Shown: piece after piece, positions 15,135 to 24,368 of the stretch
Numbering within the stretch: the stretch's first letter is position 1
How the letters are laid out: every line of letters begins with the position of its first letter
IMG/VR virus record: IMGVR_UViG_3300046167_000070
Coordinates: 1-38,214 of that record
Source of the DNA: a virus
Direction: 5' to 3' (one strand)
DNA length: 38,214 bases
The notes under the pieces: model-generated
Told to the model about the DNA's origin: nothing
Databases searched by the model: none
The model's input: only the letters and a program-made list of their open reading frames with translations
Position numbers and translations under genes: made by a program

Positions 15135-16256
15135 ATGGCATCAGCCGCTTCAAATCCGGCCTATAGCGTAAGCTTCCAAGGCCAAAATAATAATACAGGT
15201 GATGTACGTGACCTGTTTCTCAAGCTGTATGCAGGGGAAGTCCTAACAGCCTATGAGGAAAAGAAAGTCCTTATGGACAAGGTACGTACTCGTACAATCT
15301 CTAAAGGTAAGTCTGCTTCATTCCCAATGACAGGCCGTGCAACTGCTGAATACTTGACCCCCGGAAACGAAATCACAGGCGGGGCTATTCGTGCAGGTGA
15401 GCGTATCGTAACAATTGACGATTTGCTTATCTCAAGCCAGTTCATTGCTAACATTGACGAAGCTATTAACCACTACGATGTACGCTCAATCTACTCTAAG
15501 GAAGCTGGTATTGCACTAGCTAACGAAGCAGATCGAAACGTAGCACGTATGCTTGTTAAGGCTGCACTATCAACTAACGCAACAGCCGCTGCTGGTCTTA
15601 TCCAAGACTACAAGGCTTTCACTGAAGAAGACTTCACTGGTAACGTCACTGTTGGTACAGCTACTGCTGACCTACTTGACCCTGCAAAGCTGGCTAAGGC
15701 TATCTTTGATGCCAAGAAGACTATGGACATTGCTAATGTTCCTTCAGAAAACGCAGTTGTTGTTCTTCCACCAGCACAGTACTATGCACTGATGGATGTG
15801 ACTGATGGTTCTAAGCTGACCTACATGAACCGTGACTTTGGTGGTAATGGTTCTGTTGCTTCAGGTATGGTTCCAGCTATTGCAGGTATTCCTGTAATTA
15901 TGTCTAACCATGCTGACGTATCTGCTTTGTACAAGAACTTTACAACAGGTAATGCTGATGAAGGTAAGACAGCAGACAACGCACCGCTGGCAAACACTGC
16001 TGGTTCAGGCCGCACAACACACTATGACCTTCCGACTGCTGCTGTAGACGGACGCGACATGGTGGCAGAAGCTTCTCTGATTAAAGGCTTTGTCTTTACA
16101 CCAGAAGCTGTAGCTACTGTTAAGTTGCTTGACCTTGGTATGGAGTCTGAGTATCAGATTAACCGTCAGGGTACATTGATGGTTGCTAAGTACGCAATGG
16201 GACATAACGTCCTGCGTCCTGCTTCATGTATTGCATTGATTGATGCAAACGCTTAA
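15135..16256 (+). CDS. Major capsid protein, T7 gp10-like
   Basis: The 373-residue protein (T7 gp10A: 345) has the HK97-fold capsid pattern of T7-like phages: an N-terminal arm, VRDLFLKLYAGEVLTAYEEK, RTISKGKSASFPMTGRA and TPGNEITG, then the DDLLISSQFIANIDEA segment, VLPPAQYYALMD, and a C-terminal VKLLDLGMESEYQINRQG. AAGGAG lies nine bases upstream of ATG. The gene is isolated between a structured leader and a strong terminator, an arrangement that favours high, separate expression as for T7 gene 10. Confidence 0.95.
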   Translation: MASAASNPAYSVSFQGQNNNTGDVRDLFLKLYAGEVLTAYEEKKVLMDKVRTRTISKGKSASFPMTGRATAEYLTPGNEITGGAIRAGERIVTIDDLLISSQFIANIDEAINHYDVRSIYSKEAGIALANEADRNVARMLVKAALSTNATAAAGLIQDYKAFTEEDFTGNVTVGTATADLLDPAKLAKAIFDAKKTMDIANVPSENAVVVLPPAQYYALMDVTDGSKLTYMNRDFGGNGSVASGMVPAIAGIPVIMSNHADVSALYKNFTTGNADEGKTADNAPLANTAGSGRTTHYDLPTAAVDGRDMVAEASLIKGFVFTPEAVATVKLLDLGMESEYQINRQGTLMVAKYAMGHNVLRPASCIALIDANA

Positions 16257-16264
16257 ATAAACTT

Positions 16265-16294
16265 GGGGGTAGCTTAACGGCTACTCCCTTTTTT
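16265..16294 (+). terminator. Intrinsic terminator after the capsid gene
   Basis: A 9-bp stem (GGGGGTAGC at 16265-16273 with GCTACTCCC at 16280-16288, one G-T wobble) closes a 6-base loop TTAACG and is followed by TTTTTT at 16289-16294. It lies 9 bases after the capsid stop, as T-phi does after gene 10 in T7. It probably lets capsid mRNA accumulate over downstream mRNA. Confidence 0.92.
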
Positions 16295-16308
16295 CTTTGG
16301 AGAATGAT

Positions 16309-16422
16309 ATGCCAAATGTAGCAGGTAAAGAATACAAGTATACTAAGAAGGGTATGGCACAGGCTAAGGCTGCGGCTAAAAAGACTGGTGCTACCATGAA
16401 GTATAAGAAGAAAAAGCCATGA
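16309..16422 (+). CDS. Lys-rich 37-residue protein
   Basis: This short ORF reads MPNVAGKEYKYTKKGMAQAK, continues AAAKKTGATMKYKKKKP and ends in an ATGA overlap with the next gene. GGAG lies about 7 bases upstream. The product is strongly basic. Similar MPxVxGKxxxYTxKGM proteins recur in marine phages next to capsid genes, so it is probably a minor virion or DNA-binding protein; this is inference from composition and context. Confidence 0.7.
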   Translation: MPNVAGKEYKYTKKGMAQAKAAAKKTGATMKYKKKKP

Positions 16423-16685
16423 GTACAGGTGTAGCTTTATCAATAAAGAAGGGTGAAAAACTTTCTACCAAACAAGGCGCAGGACTTACTGCAAAAGGTA
16501 GAGCTAAGTATAACAAGGCAACAGGTTCTAAGCTAAAAGCACCCGCACCTAACCCAAAATCAGATAAAGAACAGGGACGTAAAAATTCCTTCTGTGGGCG
16601 TATGAACGGTGTACGTAAAAGAGCTAAAAATAATGACAGGGCAATAGCATCAATGAAACGATGGAACTGTCCACAGGTATCATAG
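16419..16685 (+). CDS. DUF6321-like basic protein
   Basis: The 88-residue basic protein has the layout I recognise from DUF6321 proteins of marine phages and bacteria: KGEKLSTKQGAGLTAKGRAK in the N-terminal half, then RKNSFCGRMNGVRKRAK and a C-terminal MKRWNC. Two cysteines, in SFCGRM and RWNC, are the family's conserved ones. Its function is unknown. It follows the capsid terminator and begins in an ATGA overlap with the preceding small basic ORF, so both probably belong to the virion module. Confidence 0.75.
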   Translation: MSTGVALSIKKGEKLSTKQGAGLTAKGRAKYNKATGSKLKAPAPNPKSDKEQGRKNSFCGRMNGVRKRAKNNDRAIASMKRWNCPQVS

Positions 16686-16694
16686 GTAAACAAC

Positions 16695-17279
16695 ATGGCA
16701 GGAACAACACAATTAGATGCAGTCAACATTATGCTTTCTGCCATTGGCGAAGCACCAGTTAGTAGTCTCTCCTCTGGCTTGATTGAAGCAGAGATTGCAG
16801 AGACTATCCTTAACACAGTTGACAAAGAAGTACAGTCTATGGGCTGGCACTTTAACACAGAATTAAACAAGAGTTTCCCTAAAGATACTAATGGTGAGAT
16901 TATTCTCCCCGCTGACATTCTTAGAGCAGACTCAACACTAAAAGCCAATGCGCCTAATCTAGTGCAGCGTGGCCTTAAAATGTACGATAGGACTAATCAT
17001 ACCTTTAATGTAGGTACTGATGCAGCCCTTGATGTTGTAGTACAATTAGTCTTCAGCGATGTACCAGAAGTAGCAAAGCGTTACATTGTACTACGTGCTA
17101 CTCGCATCTTCCAAGACCGTGTAGTAGGATCAGATAGCCTACACTCATACCATCAGGAAGATGAGAACCGTGCCTTTATTGAGTTGCGGGACTTTGATAA
17201 AGCAGCAGATGACCACAACATCTTTGACAACTATGACACCTTTAGTATTATTGATAGGCAGGGACGGAGAACAATCTAA
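16695..17279 (+). CDS. Tail tubular protein A, T7 gp11-like
   Basis: The 194-residue protein has the T7 gp11 length (196). It opens with TTQLDAVNIMLSAIGEAPVS, continues with DKEVQSMGWHFNTE and ILRADST, and has the VAKRYIVLRATRIFQDRVVG helix. gp11 forms the 12-fold ring that joins portal to the tail nozzle. The stop overlaps the gp12 start (TAATG), giving coupled synthesis of the two tail-tube proteins. Confidence 0.92.
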   Translation: MAGTTQLDAVNIMLSAIGEAPVSSLSSGLIEAEIAETILNTVDKEVQSMGWHFNTELNKSFPKDTNGEIILPADILRADSTLKANAPNLVQRGLKMYDRTNHTFNVGTDAALDVVVQLVFSDVPEVAKRYIVLRATRIFQDRVVGSDSLHSYHQEDENRAFIELRDFDKAADDHNIFDNYDTFSIIDRQGRRTI

Positions 17280-19618
17280 TGGCACTCATCAGTCAATCAA
17301 TCCCAAACCTTATTAACGGTGTATCACAGCAGCCACCCTCACTACGCCTAAATACTCAGGCTGAGTTACAAGAGAATGGGCTGTCCAGTGTTGTATCAGG
17401 TTTGTCTAAACGCCCAAGTTCACAGCATGTTGCTGACTTAGGAGTTATTTCAAACCTAGACAAAGCGTTTATCCACACTATCCGTAGGGATGAGAATGAG
17501 TTTTACTCTATGGTTGTGGATACTGCTGGTACTATTAGGGTGTTTGACAAAGATGGTGTAGCTAAGACTGTTACCAATAATGCTGCGTCCTACCTATCAG
17601 GATTAACAAACCCTAATGAAGAACTAGCTGCTGTCTCAATTGCTGACGCAACTTTTATTATTAATAAGAATACTACAGTAGCTAAAGCAGCTACGGTATC
17701 CCCAACACGTAATCCAGAAGCATTGGTATATGTAAAGAACGCTGACTATGCTTCTACATATCGCTTAAAATTAACGAAGGGTGGCAGTACAAGTACGGTA
17801 CAATTTGCTACTAAGTCTAGTACACAAGCTTCTACAGCACTAACACAGAACGCAGAACGTGGCGCATCAACAGACTTGATTGCGCTATATTTAAATACAT
17901 TTTCTGGCAGTGTTGTTAGTACTACTTACTATGATGGTATTACCAACGCATCAGCAGTATCAGGTTTAACATTGACAAGATATGGCTCTGTTATACACGT
18001 CCAGTCTACCGATGCTACAGACTTTGTAGTAGAGGTGGGTGACTCTCATGGTGGAGATCATCTTAAAGTATTTAAGGGTGAGACACCTGACTTTAAACAG
18101 CTTCCTGTAGAGGGGCCAAACGATTTTGTTATTGGTGTCTCAGGTGACAACTCAAAGGCACAGGATGACTACTATGTTAAGTTTAGTAACGGTGTCTGGA
18201 AAGAAACAGTAGAGCCTAATATTGAAATTGCACTAGACCCTGCTACTCTACCTCATAAACTTTCTAAACTTGTCAACGGAAACTTTGAATTTAATCCTGC
18301 TGCGTTTGCAGATAGAAAAGTAGGAGATGATGACACTAACCCATTCCCTTCATTTGTAGGGTTTAAGTTAGCAGATATTTTCTTCCATAAGAATAGACTT
18401 GGAGTACTAGCTGACGAGAATGTCATATTTAGTAGTGCTGGTGAGTTTCTTAACTTTGACTTCTTCCGCAAGTCAACGCTAACCATTATTGATAGTGACC
18501 CCATTGATGTGGCAGTGTCCTCTAATAAGGTTAGTATTCTTAAACACGCAGTACCGTTTAACGAAGCACTGCTGCTCTTCTCTGATTTAACTCAGTTTAA
18601 GGTAACAGGTGATCCTGTACTAACTCCTGAGACTGTTGACGTATCTAATACTACAGAGTTTGAAACAAGCCTACGAGCTAGACCAGCAGCAGCGGGTAAG
18701 TATGTTTACTTTGCCTCTAAGCGTGGTGCGTGGTCAGGTATGTGGGAGTACTTTGTAGATAGTGACACTGATACAAATGATGCTACAGAGATTAGCTCAC
18801 ATATTCCTGAGTATCTTAACGGTGAGATTATTAATATTCAAGCCTCATCAAATGAGGATATGATACTAGCACAAACCGACAATGATCCTACAGCCATATA
18901 CGTGTATAGATACTACTGGTCTGGCAGAGAAAAGCTACAGGCTTCTTGGTCACGTTGGGTATTTAATGGTGATGTAGTAGGCATGTCTTTTAATCGTGCT
19001 GATATCTATATCCTAATTAAACGAGGTACAAACCTATTTCTAGAACGTATTAATCTATCAGTAGATGAAGCTACTACTTACACTACAGGCAGCTTTTCTA
19101 TACACTTAGATAGACGTGTTAGGTTGGAAACAGGTGGACTTACTGCTATACCTTATGTAGATGCTAATACAATCTACATTGACCAAACAGGTAAAATCAT
19201 TACTCTTGCACAAGTAGCAGCTAAACTAGCTAACTCTGAAAAGGTATTTGCGGGTATCCCCTTTACTTTTAAGTATGAGTTTTCTGAACCAGTAATTAAG
19301 CAAGACAACAAAGCTATAACAACAGGACATTTACAGCTTAGAAATTATGCTGTGGTCTTCAATAAGACAGGCTTCTTTAATGTAATACTAAGACCCCTAA
19401 AACGTACAGCCTACACACGTACTTTTACAGGGCGTGTAGTTGGCAGTGCTGCTAATATTCTTAACTCAGCCGCTATTGAGTCTGGAACATATCGTTTTGG
19501 AGTTATTGGTAACGCTAGTGAAACCTCAGTAACACTTGAAAGTGATAGTCACTTACCCTGTGTATTCCAATCAGCAGAATGGGAAGGTTTCTTCCAACTA
19601 CGTTCAAGGAGAATGTAA
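17279..19618 (+). CDS. Tail tubular protein B (nozzle), T7 gp12-like
   Basis: The 779-residue protein (T7: 794) starts with SQSIPNLINGVSQQPPSLRL, the hallmark of gp12 family N-termini, followed by LSKRPSSQHVADL. Later come FFHKNRLGVLADENVIFS and DPIDVAVSSNKVSILKHAVP, then FNEALLLFSDLTQFKVTG. The family forms the hexameric nozzle at the tail tip, to which tail fibres attach. The gene is intact and ends in a TAATG overlap with the gp13-like gene. Confidence 0.95.
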   Translation: MALISQSIPNLINGVSQQPPSLRLNTQAELQENGLSSVVSGLSKRPSSQHVADLGVISNLDKAFIHTIRRDENEFYSMVVDTAGTIRVFDKDGVAKTVTNNAASYLSGLTNPNEELAAVSIADATFIINKNTTVAKAATVSPTRNPEALVYVKNADYASTYRLKLTKGGSTSTVQFATKSSTQASTALTQNAERGASTDLIALYLNTFSGSVVSTTYYDGITNASAVSGLTLTRYGSVIHVQSTDATDFVVEVGDSHGGDHLKVFKGETPDFKQLPVEGPNDFVIGVSGDNSKAQDDYYVKFSNGVWKETVEPNIEIALDPATLPHKLSKLVNGNFEFNPAAFADRKVGDDDTNPFPSFVGFKLADIFFHKNRLGVLADENVIFSSAGEFLNFDFFRKSTLTIIDSDPIDVAVSSNKVSILKHAVPFNEALLLFSDLTQFKVTGDPVLTPETVDVSNTTEFETSLRARPAAAGKYVYFASKRGAWSGMWEYFVDSDTDTNDATEISSHIPEYLNGEIINIQASSNEDMILAQTDNDPTAIYVYRYYWSGREKLQASWSRWVFNGDVVGMSFNRADIYILIKRGTNLFLERINLSVDEATTYTTGSFSIHLDRRVRLETGGLTAIPYVDANTIYIDQTGKIITLAQVAAKLANSEKVFAGIPFTFKYEFSEPVIKQDNKAITTGHLQLRNYAVVFNKTGFFNVILRPLKRTAYTRTFTGRVVGSAANILNSAAIESGTYRFGVIGNASETSVTLESDSHLPCVFQSAEWEGFFQLRSRRM

Positions 19619-20082
19619 TGAAGGTTTATGTGAGAGCAAGTACTCAGTCTGATGTAGATCATCTGGCAACAAACTTAAGACCAGAAGACACTGAAGAAGT
19701 ACTTGCTTCACATGGCGATGTTAAGGAAGCTCTACAGCAGGGATTGGATGAGTCAGAGGAGTGCTGGACTATAGTTGTAAAAGAAACAGGTGAGATTGCT
19801 GGTATCTATGGTGTCGTAGGTTTAGATAACCTAACAGGCATACCGTGGTTGCTTACAGCACCGCCTATAACTAAAGTCTGGCTACCCTTTCTTAGAGGTT
19901 CTCTCAAATGGGTAAAAGAAACAAATAAGAAATATCCCATCCTAACTAATGCCTGTGATGCTGATTATAGTGTAGCTATTAACTGGTTAAAGTTTGTAGG
20001 ATTTACGTTTATTCAAAGGCATGAAACTTGGGGTGTAGGAAACAAACCCTTTTTAGAATTTGTGAGGATACAAGATGTGTGA
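19618..20082 (+). CDS. gp13-like protein, DUF2833 / GNAT-like fold
   Basis: The 154-residue protein starts at ATG 19618 in a TAATG overlap with gp12. It resembles T7 gp13 (DUF2833): an acceptor-like ECWTIVVKETGEIAGIYGV strand pair, IPWLLTAPPITK, and an end NWLKFVGFTFIQRHETWG corresponding to T7 RFLKTIGAVFHEEY. The fold looks like a degenerate N-acetyltransferase. In T7 gp13 is needed for normal virion core assembly. No catalytic role is shown. Confidence 0.82.
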   Translation: MKVYVRASTQSDVDHLATNLRPEDTEEVLASHGDVKEALQQGLDESEECWTIVVKETGEIAGIYGVVGLDNLTGIPWLLTAPPITKVWLPFLRGSLKWVKETNKKYPILTNACDADYSVAINWLKFVGFTFIQRHETWGVGNKPFLEFVRIQDV

Positions 20083-20680
20083 CCCAGTTACTATGGCTGT
20101 GCTTACAGTAGCACAAGGGGCTGCTCAATACCAAGAAGGTGTAGCACAAGCACAAGCACAACAATCAAGATTTGATGCTAACCGCTTGGCTGCTAACGAA
20201 GCTAGAGATTTAAAAGTACAGACCCTTAACCAGAGAGCTACTCAAGAAGCAGAAGCTGCCTCTGAAGAGAAGCTAGCCTTAAGCATTAAAGCTATGGAAG
20301 GCAGGGGTGCTGCTCTGGTTGCTCAGGGTGAGTCAGGTCTTACTGGTAATAGTATGGACTTACTACTACAGGATTACGAAGCACAGAAGCTACGTGGTGT
20401 AACGACAATCAATAGAAACCTTGAGAATGTAGAGAAACAGATTGAGCTTGAAAAGCGTGGTGCATCTGCGGAAGCACAGAATAGAACTAACTCTCTACAA
20501 CAGGGTGTGATGCCAAACTTCCTAGCTGCGGCTGTAGGAACTGCGGCTAATGCTACGTCTGCATATCAATCAGCTAAAGTAAGTCAACCTGATACTTATA
20601 AACCTACATTTAATAAACCGAAAATGGAATACATTAACGCTGAGTCTTACAAAGGCATGGGTTACACACGTGGCAGATAA
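20075..20680 (+). CDS. Internal virion protein, T7 gp14-like
   Basis: The 201-residue Ala/Gln-rich protein opens with MCDPVTMAVLTVAQGAAQYQ and is mostly helical, with SGLTGNSMDLLLQDYEAQ corresponding to T7 gp14 ESMLEGSSMDRI. It is followed by the NRNLENVEKQIELEKRGA segment and a Gly-rich end GYTRGR. gp14 is ejected first and is proposed to form a pore in the outer membrane. The ATG overlaps the preceding stop and has GAGG upstream. Confidence 0.88.
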   Translation: MCDPVTMAVLTVAQGAAQYQEGVAQAQAQQSRFDANRLAANEARDLKVQTLNQRATQEAEAASEEKLALSIKAMEGRGAALVAQGESGLTGNSMDLLLQDYEAQKLRGVTTINRNLENVEKQIELEKRGASAEAQNRTNSLQQGVMPNFLAAAVGTAANATSAYQSAKVSQPDTYKPTFNKPKMEYINAESYKGMGYTRGR

Positions 20681-20690
20681 GGATTAAACA

Positions 20691-23600
20691 ATGGCTAGAA
20701 AACAAGTAGAACGGTTGCGGCCTTCTGCAAGGCTACAAGCTGTAGCTCGTCCAGTAGAGACATATGTACGTCCTGCTGAACAACCTGCGCCTAAGACTGG
20801 TTTGGGTGAGTTTATTCGTGCTATTGCACCAGCAGCTAAAGACTTGGCTCAGCTTGAAAAGCAGAAACAACTTAAGCTTCAGCGAGAAGCAGAGCAGGGT
20901 ATTGCCTCTGCACGTACTATGGATGCTAAACTTGGCGTGTCTAGTGCTTTAAGGGCTGCTCAAAAGGATTTTATAAACAACGAACCTGACTATCTAGAAA
21001 TGTCTGATGAACAGGTAGCTGCAAGACGTGCTGAAATTATGCAGCCCTTCCTTCAGCAAGCCGAAGACTCAGGTGATGACTTACTATTTCAAGCCGTCAA
21101 GGGCAACATTGAAATGGGAAACCTTGCGTGGTTTAACAGAGATTATGATCCTGCAAAGTTTAAACATAACTTTACTATTAATATGGGTAAAGTAGGTAAT
21201 GAAGTTCTTGGGATTACTTCAGATGTTGGTTATATACCACAGACTGAAGAAGACGGTACTATAGAAGAAAACCGTGCTATCCAGAAAAAGAACATTGATG
21301 AGGTTGTAAGACAGGCTTCACAAGCCTATGGCTACAATCAAACTATGGTTAATGACTATATTATGGAGAAGGTAATTGCTCCTAATGTAAGAACAGGTGG
21401 TAGAAACGCAGCCTATGAGTGGGCAGAGGAGCGTAAGTTCCGTGGTATTCCCCGCTACCAAGCGATGTATAAGACTATAGATAGTGACCTTAGGGCTTAT
21501 GATAAAGAGTTTAAGAAACAGAATGATAATATTCTTTTTACTCAGCAGTTAAATCAAGGTTTTGAAAACTTTGTCTTTGGTGGTTCTAATAATCAACAGG
21601 ATTATTTTAGGGGTGAGACATTAACTGGTGCTGGTGGTACTAAACTTGTCATGGATGATGATGAGACAATAGCACGTTTTGAGGCTTATGCAGCCAGCCG
21701 TGGCTTAAATCAGGATCAATTTGAAGACTTCTTTAAAAAGAATAATCTTCTTCCTTCTAATATGAAGAACAATATTCAGAATGGTATTTATGCTTTAAAC
21801 AGTGGTGATATCATTTCTAATCCTACGGATGCAGCTACTGCTGAGTTAGCCTTTAATAGTATATTCAAAGCACAGGCAATGGGTATAGATATTCCTACGT
21901 CAGTGGTAGATGCGGATCAATTGAAACGCTTTGAGATAGCTAAGATACTTGCTATGAGAACTGCCACTGTAGGTAGTAAGGATGATGGTACTGTTAATAT
22001 TGCTAACGCTATGTTCACGGCTCAATCGGCTGACTTAAGTATTGGTGAAACTTTAAGTGCTGCTAATAAAGAGAAACTAGCTAATACTATTAGTACTTTC
22101 TTAGGCACTGACCACACTGACACAGGTAATGCTAGAGCTAACATCGAAGAACTTTCGCGTATGACAGGGCTGCTTATGCAATTAGAGGGTGGCTTATCCT
22201 TAGAAAACGCAGCTACTATGGCAGCAGAAGCCTTTAAGAAAGATAGTGTAATCTATCAGGCTGCTAATGGTCTGAAGATGTCTTTCCGACAGCTTAACAC
22301 TGACCCTAATGTTAGTGCGCCTGTAGCACAAAGATTAACAGACCTTTCTAAAGTAATGAGTGATGATCCAGACATAAAGATTATTATGAATGGTGAATTA
22401 GGAATGATCGAAAACCCTACTGTTGGTTTTTCTAATGATCGTCTTAAACCTAACGCTGTTAGAGTTGCCATTATGGATGAAAATGGTTTTCCACATATTT
22501 CTCTTGGAGTTGTCAAGAAAGATGATTTGCTTAATGACCCACAAATTGTTGCTAAACTTATAGCAAGTAATAAGAACAAGGTTATCCTAGCTAAAAAGAA
22601 AGCATTTACTGGCGGCTCTCTAGCCCCAGAGGATGATCCTGTTAATGCTCCTATAAATGTTAGTGCAGCATGGGCTAACAATAACTTAGGTAACTCTGTT
22701 ACTAGCCTTCCTGATACGTTTAAACCACTAACAGCCCAGCCTATTGTTGTTGATGGTGAGCCTACAGGACAGTACTACTACACAGGTATTACAGCAGATG
22801 GTTCTAAACCTACTTATGTATCCACTCAGAGTCCAGAGTACATTAAGCCTGAACCTGTAGAGCCACCTGACGTAGTTGAGGATGAGTCTACGGTAGAAGA
22901 ACAACAGACTAGCTCGTTAGCTGATGATGCTTTAAACGTGGTAACTAATCTTATTGATAATACCGTTGGAATATCTACAGCTAATGCTACTGCTACTATC
23001 ATAGATGATGAGGGTTTCTCTTACACTCCTTATGATGACATGGGTAAAGACTCCGTAGGTCATGGGCTTCAAATTGAATCCCTTGAGCCTGATGAAAAAG
23101 CTTTAATTAGTGATGTAAACAACGTACAGCCAGAGGAATCTGCTGCTGTTGTAGCACTTAAAGTATCTAAGATTGACAACTATTTTACTGATGTAGTAGA
23201 AGGTTTTCAAAACCTACCAGACACAGCAAAGTCTGGCATGATCCAGATGGGCTATCAGCTAGGTAGATTTAATGTCACTAAGGAGTGGCCTAAGTTTATG
23301 GAGTCAATTAAGGAAGCTGCACAGTATGCTGAAGGTTCTGTAGAACAAGCCTCTGCGCTATTAGAAGCTAAGTTTAATATGCTTTACAATGTAGCAGCAG
23401 ATGGTACTGTTAGTGCTACTAAGTGGGCTACACAGACTAAAGACAGAGCTATGAAAGTAGCTGAAGAGATCATATCAGACGCTGAGTTACCTTCTATCAT
23501 ACAAGAAGCTGCTGCAAGTACAAGGGCATTTCCTTTACCTAAACCAAAGCCAGAACGAGGAACAGTACTAGATGCTTTAAACGAAAAAGAAGCATCATCT

Positions 23601-24149
23601 AACTTTATAGCTGCTCCTTATAAAGCTTTGTTTGCTAACACTTTAGGTAATATGCTAGGTGCAGACTTTGAATTTAGTACTGAGGATATAGGTGAAGATA
23701 CGCTAAGTGTAATCAAAACAGCAACAGCTACGGCTGAGGCTAGGGGTTCAAGGAGTGTTGAGTATGGTGACTACCCACTAACTAAGAGAGGGTTGCCAGT
23801 ATCAGCAGTTATAGCTAACTTTAAGTCTATTGATGGTACACGCTTATCTAAAGCTGAACGTAAGAAGATGGAAAAAGCAGTTAATGATGTCTACCCTAAC
23901 AATCCAATAGGATTAGCCATGTTTGCTTATGATCTACAAACAGACCCTGTGCTTAAAGCAGCAGGATTTGTGGGCGGTTTCTCTATTCAAAAGGATAATA
24001 GTGGTAGAAAGTTTATTAAGGAAAGATGGAACTTTAATAATAAAAGTACCTCTGAAGGAACTATCTATAAAAAGATGAGAGCTTTCTTTAGTAACTATGC
24101 TCCTATCACAGAAGATGAAGGATCAGAAGTAATTGTTGAATTGAACTAA
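20691..24149 (+). CDS. gp15-like internal virion protein with fused lysozyme-like domain
   Basis: The product has 1152 residues against 747 for T7 gp15. Residues 1-720 are helical and gp15-like. After a Pro/Glu-rich linker (about 725-760), residues 770-925 look like a T4-type lysozyme: EGFSYTPYDDMGKDSVGHG places E774, D783 and S788 near the T4 Glu11/Asp20/Thr26 positions. QNLPDTAKSGMIQMGYQLG then resembles the helical lobe. Residues 930-1152 form an unassigned domain. The protein should be ejected with gp14 and gp16 homologues and may open peptidoglycan during entry. Catalysis is inferred. Confidence 0.85.
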   Translation: MARKQVERLRPSARLQAVARPVETYVRPAEQPAPKTGLGEFIRAIAPAAKDLAQLEKQKQLKLQREAEQGIASARTMDAKLGVSSALRAAQKDFINNEPDYLEMSDEQVAARRAEIMQPFLQQAEDSGDDLLFQAVKGNIEMGNLAWFNRDYDPAKFKHNFTINMGKVGNEVLGITSDVGYIPQTEEDGTIEENRAIQKKNIDEVVRQASQAYGYNQTMVNDYIMEKVIAPNVRTGGRNAAYEWAEERKFRGIPRYQAMYKTIDSDLRAYDKEFKKQNDNILFTQQLNQGFENFVFGGSNNQQDYFRGETLTGAGGTKLVMDDDETIARFEAYAASRGLNQDQFEDFFKKNNLLPSNMKNNIQNGIYALNSGDIISNPTDAATAELAFNSIFKAQAMGIDIPTSVVDADQLKRFEIAKILAMRTATVGSKDDGTVNIANAMFTAQSADLSIGETLSAANKEKLANTISTFLGTDHTDTGNARANIEELSRMTGLLMQLEGGLSLENAATMAAEAFKKDSVIYQAANGLKMSFRQLNTDPNVSAPVAQRLTDLSKVMSDDPDIKIIMNGELGMIENPTVGFSNDRLKPNAVRVAIMDENGFPHISLGVVKKDDLLNDPQIVAKLIASNKNKVILAKKKAFTGGSLAPEDDPVNAPINVSAAWANNNLGNSVTSLPDTFKPLTAQPIVVDGEPTGQYYYTGITADGSKPTYVSTQSPEYIKPEPVEPPDVVEDESTVEEQQTSSLADDALNVVTNLIDNTVGISTANATATIIDDEGFSYTPYDDMGKDSVGHGLQIESLEPDEKALISDVNNVQPEESAAVVALKVSKIDNYFTDVVEGFQNLPDTAKSGMIQMGYQLGRFNVTKEWPKFMESIKEAAQYAEGSVEQASALLEAKFNMLYNVAADGTVSATKWATQTKDRAMKVAEEIISDAELPSIIQEAAASTRAFPLPKPKPERGTVLDALNEKEASSNFIAAPYKALFANTLGNMLGADFEFSTEDIGEDTLSVIKTATATAEARGSRSVEYGDYPLTKRGLPVSAVIANFKSIDGTRLSKAERKKMEKAVNDVYPNNPIGLAMFAYDLQTDPVLKAAGFVGGFSIQKDNSGRKFIKERWNFNNKSTSEGTIYKKMRAFFSNYAPITEDEGSEVIVELN

Positions 24150-24164
24150 TAGAAAGGAACAGTA

Positions 24165-24368
24165 ATGGGTAATAGCGGAATTGAGTGGGTAGATAACGTA
24201 TTTGATTTCTGTGTTATAATACTTGTTAGAATGGCTGAGATGTTAGGTATTTCCTATGAAGAAATAAACATTTGGTTATTTGTAGTTATACAACCAGCTA
24301 TTACTATATTACTGTTCTTTGAGCTTTTAAGGCTTAGACGCAAACTAAAAGGAAACTCACATGGCTGA
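24165..24368 (+). CDS. Small membrane protein between gp15 and gp16 homologues
   Basis: The 67-residue protein has a good Shine-Dalgarno (AAAGGA) and two hydrophobic stretches. One spans about residues 12-27; the stronger, NIWLFVVIQPAITILLFFEL, spans about 35-54. A basic RLRRKLKG end follows. The stop overlaps the gp16-like start. T7 has no gene here. It may be a virion-associated or lysis-related membrane protein, but nothing in the sequence decides this. Confidence 0.65.
   Translation: MGNSGIEWVDNVFDFCVIILVRMAEMLGISYEEINIWLFVVIQPAITILLFFELLRLRRKLKGNSHG

Noticed and set aside
16250-16300. Capsid frameshift product like T7 gp10B
   Set aside because: The capsid gene ends cleanly at TAA and a terminator follows within 9 bases, leaving no room for an extended product.
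22256-22681. Long minus-strand ORF inside the gp15-like gene, and others like it at 13280, 16391 and 33375
   Set aside because: They lie opposite well-supported plus-strand genes, lack conserved features, and are mirror frames of codon bias.
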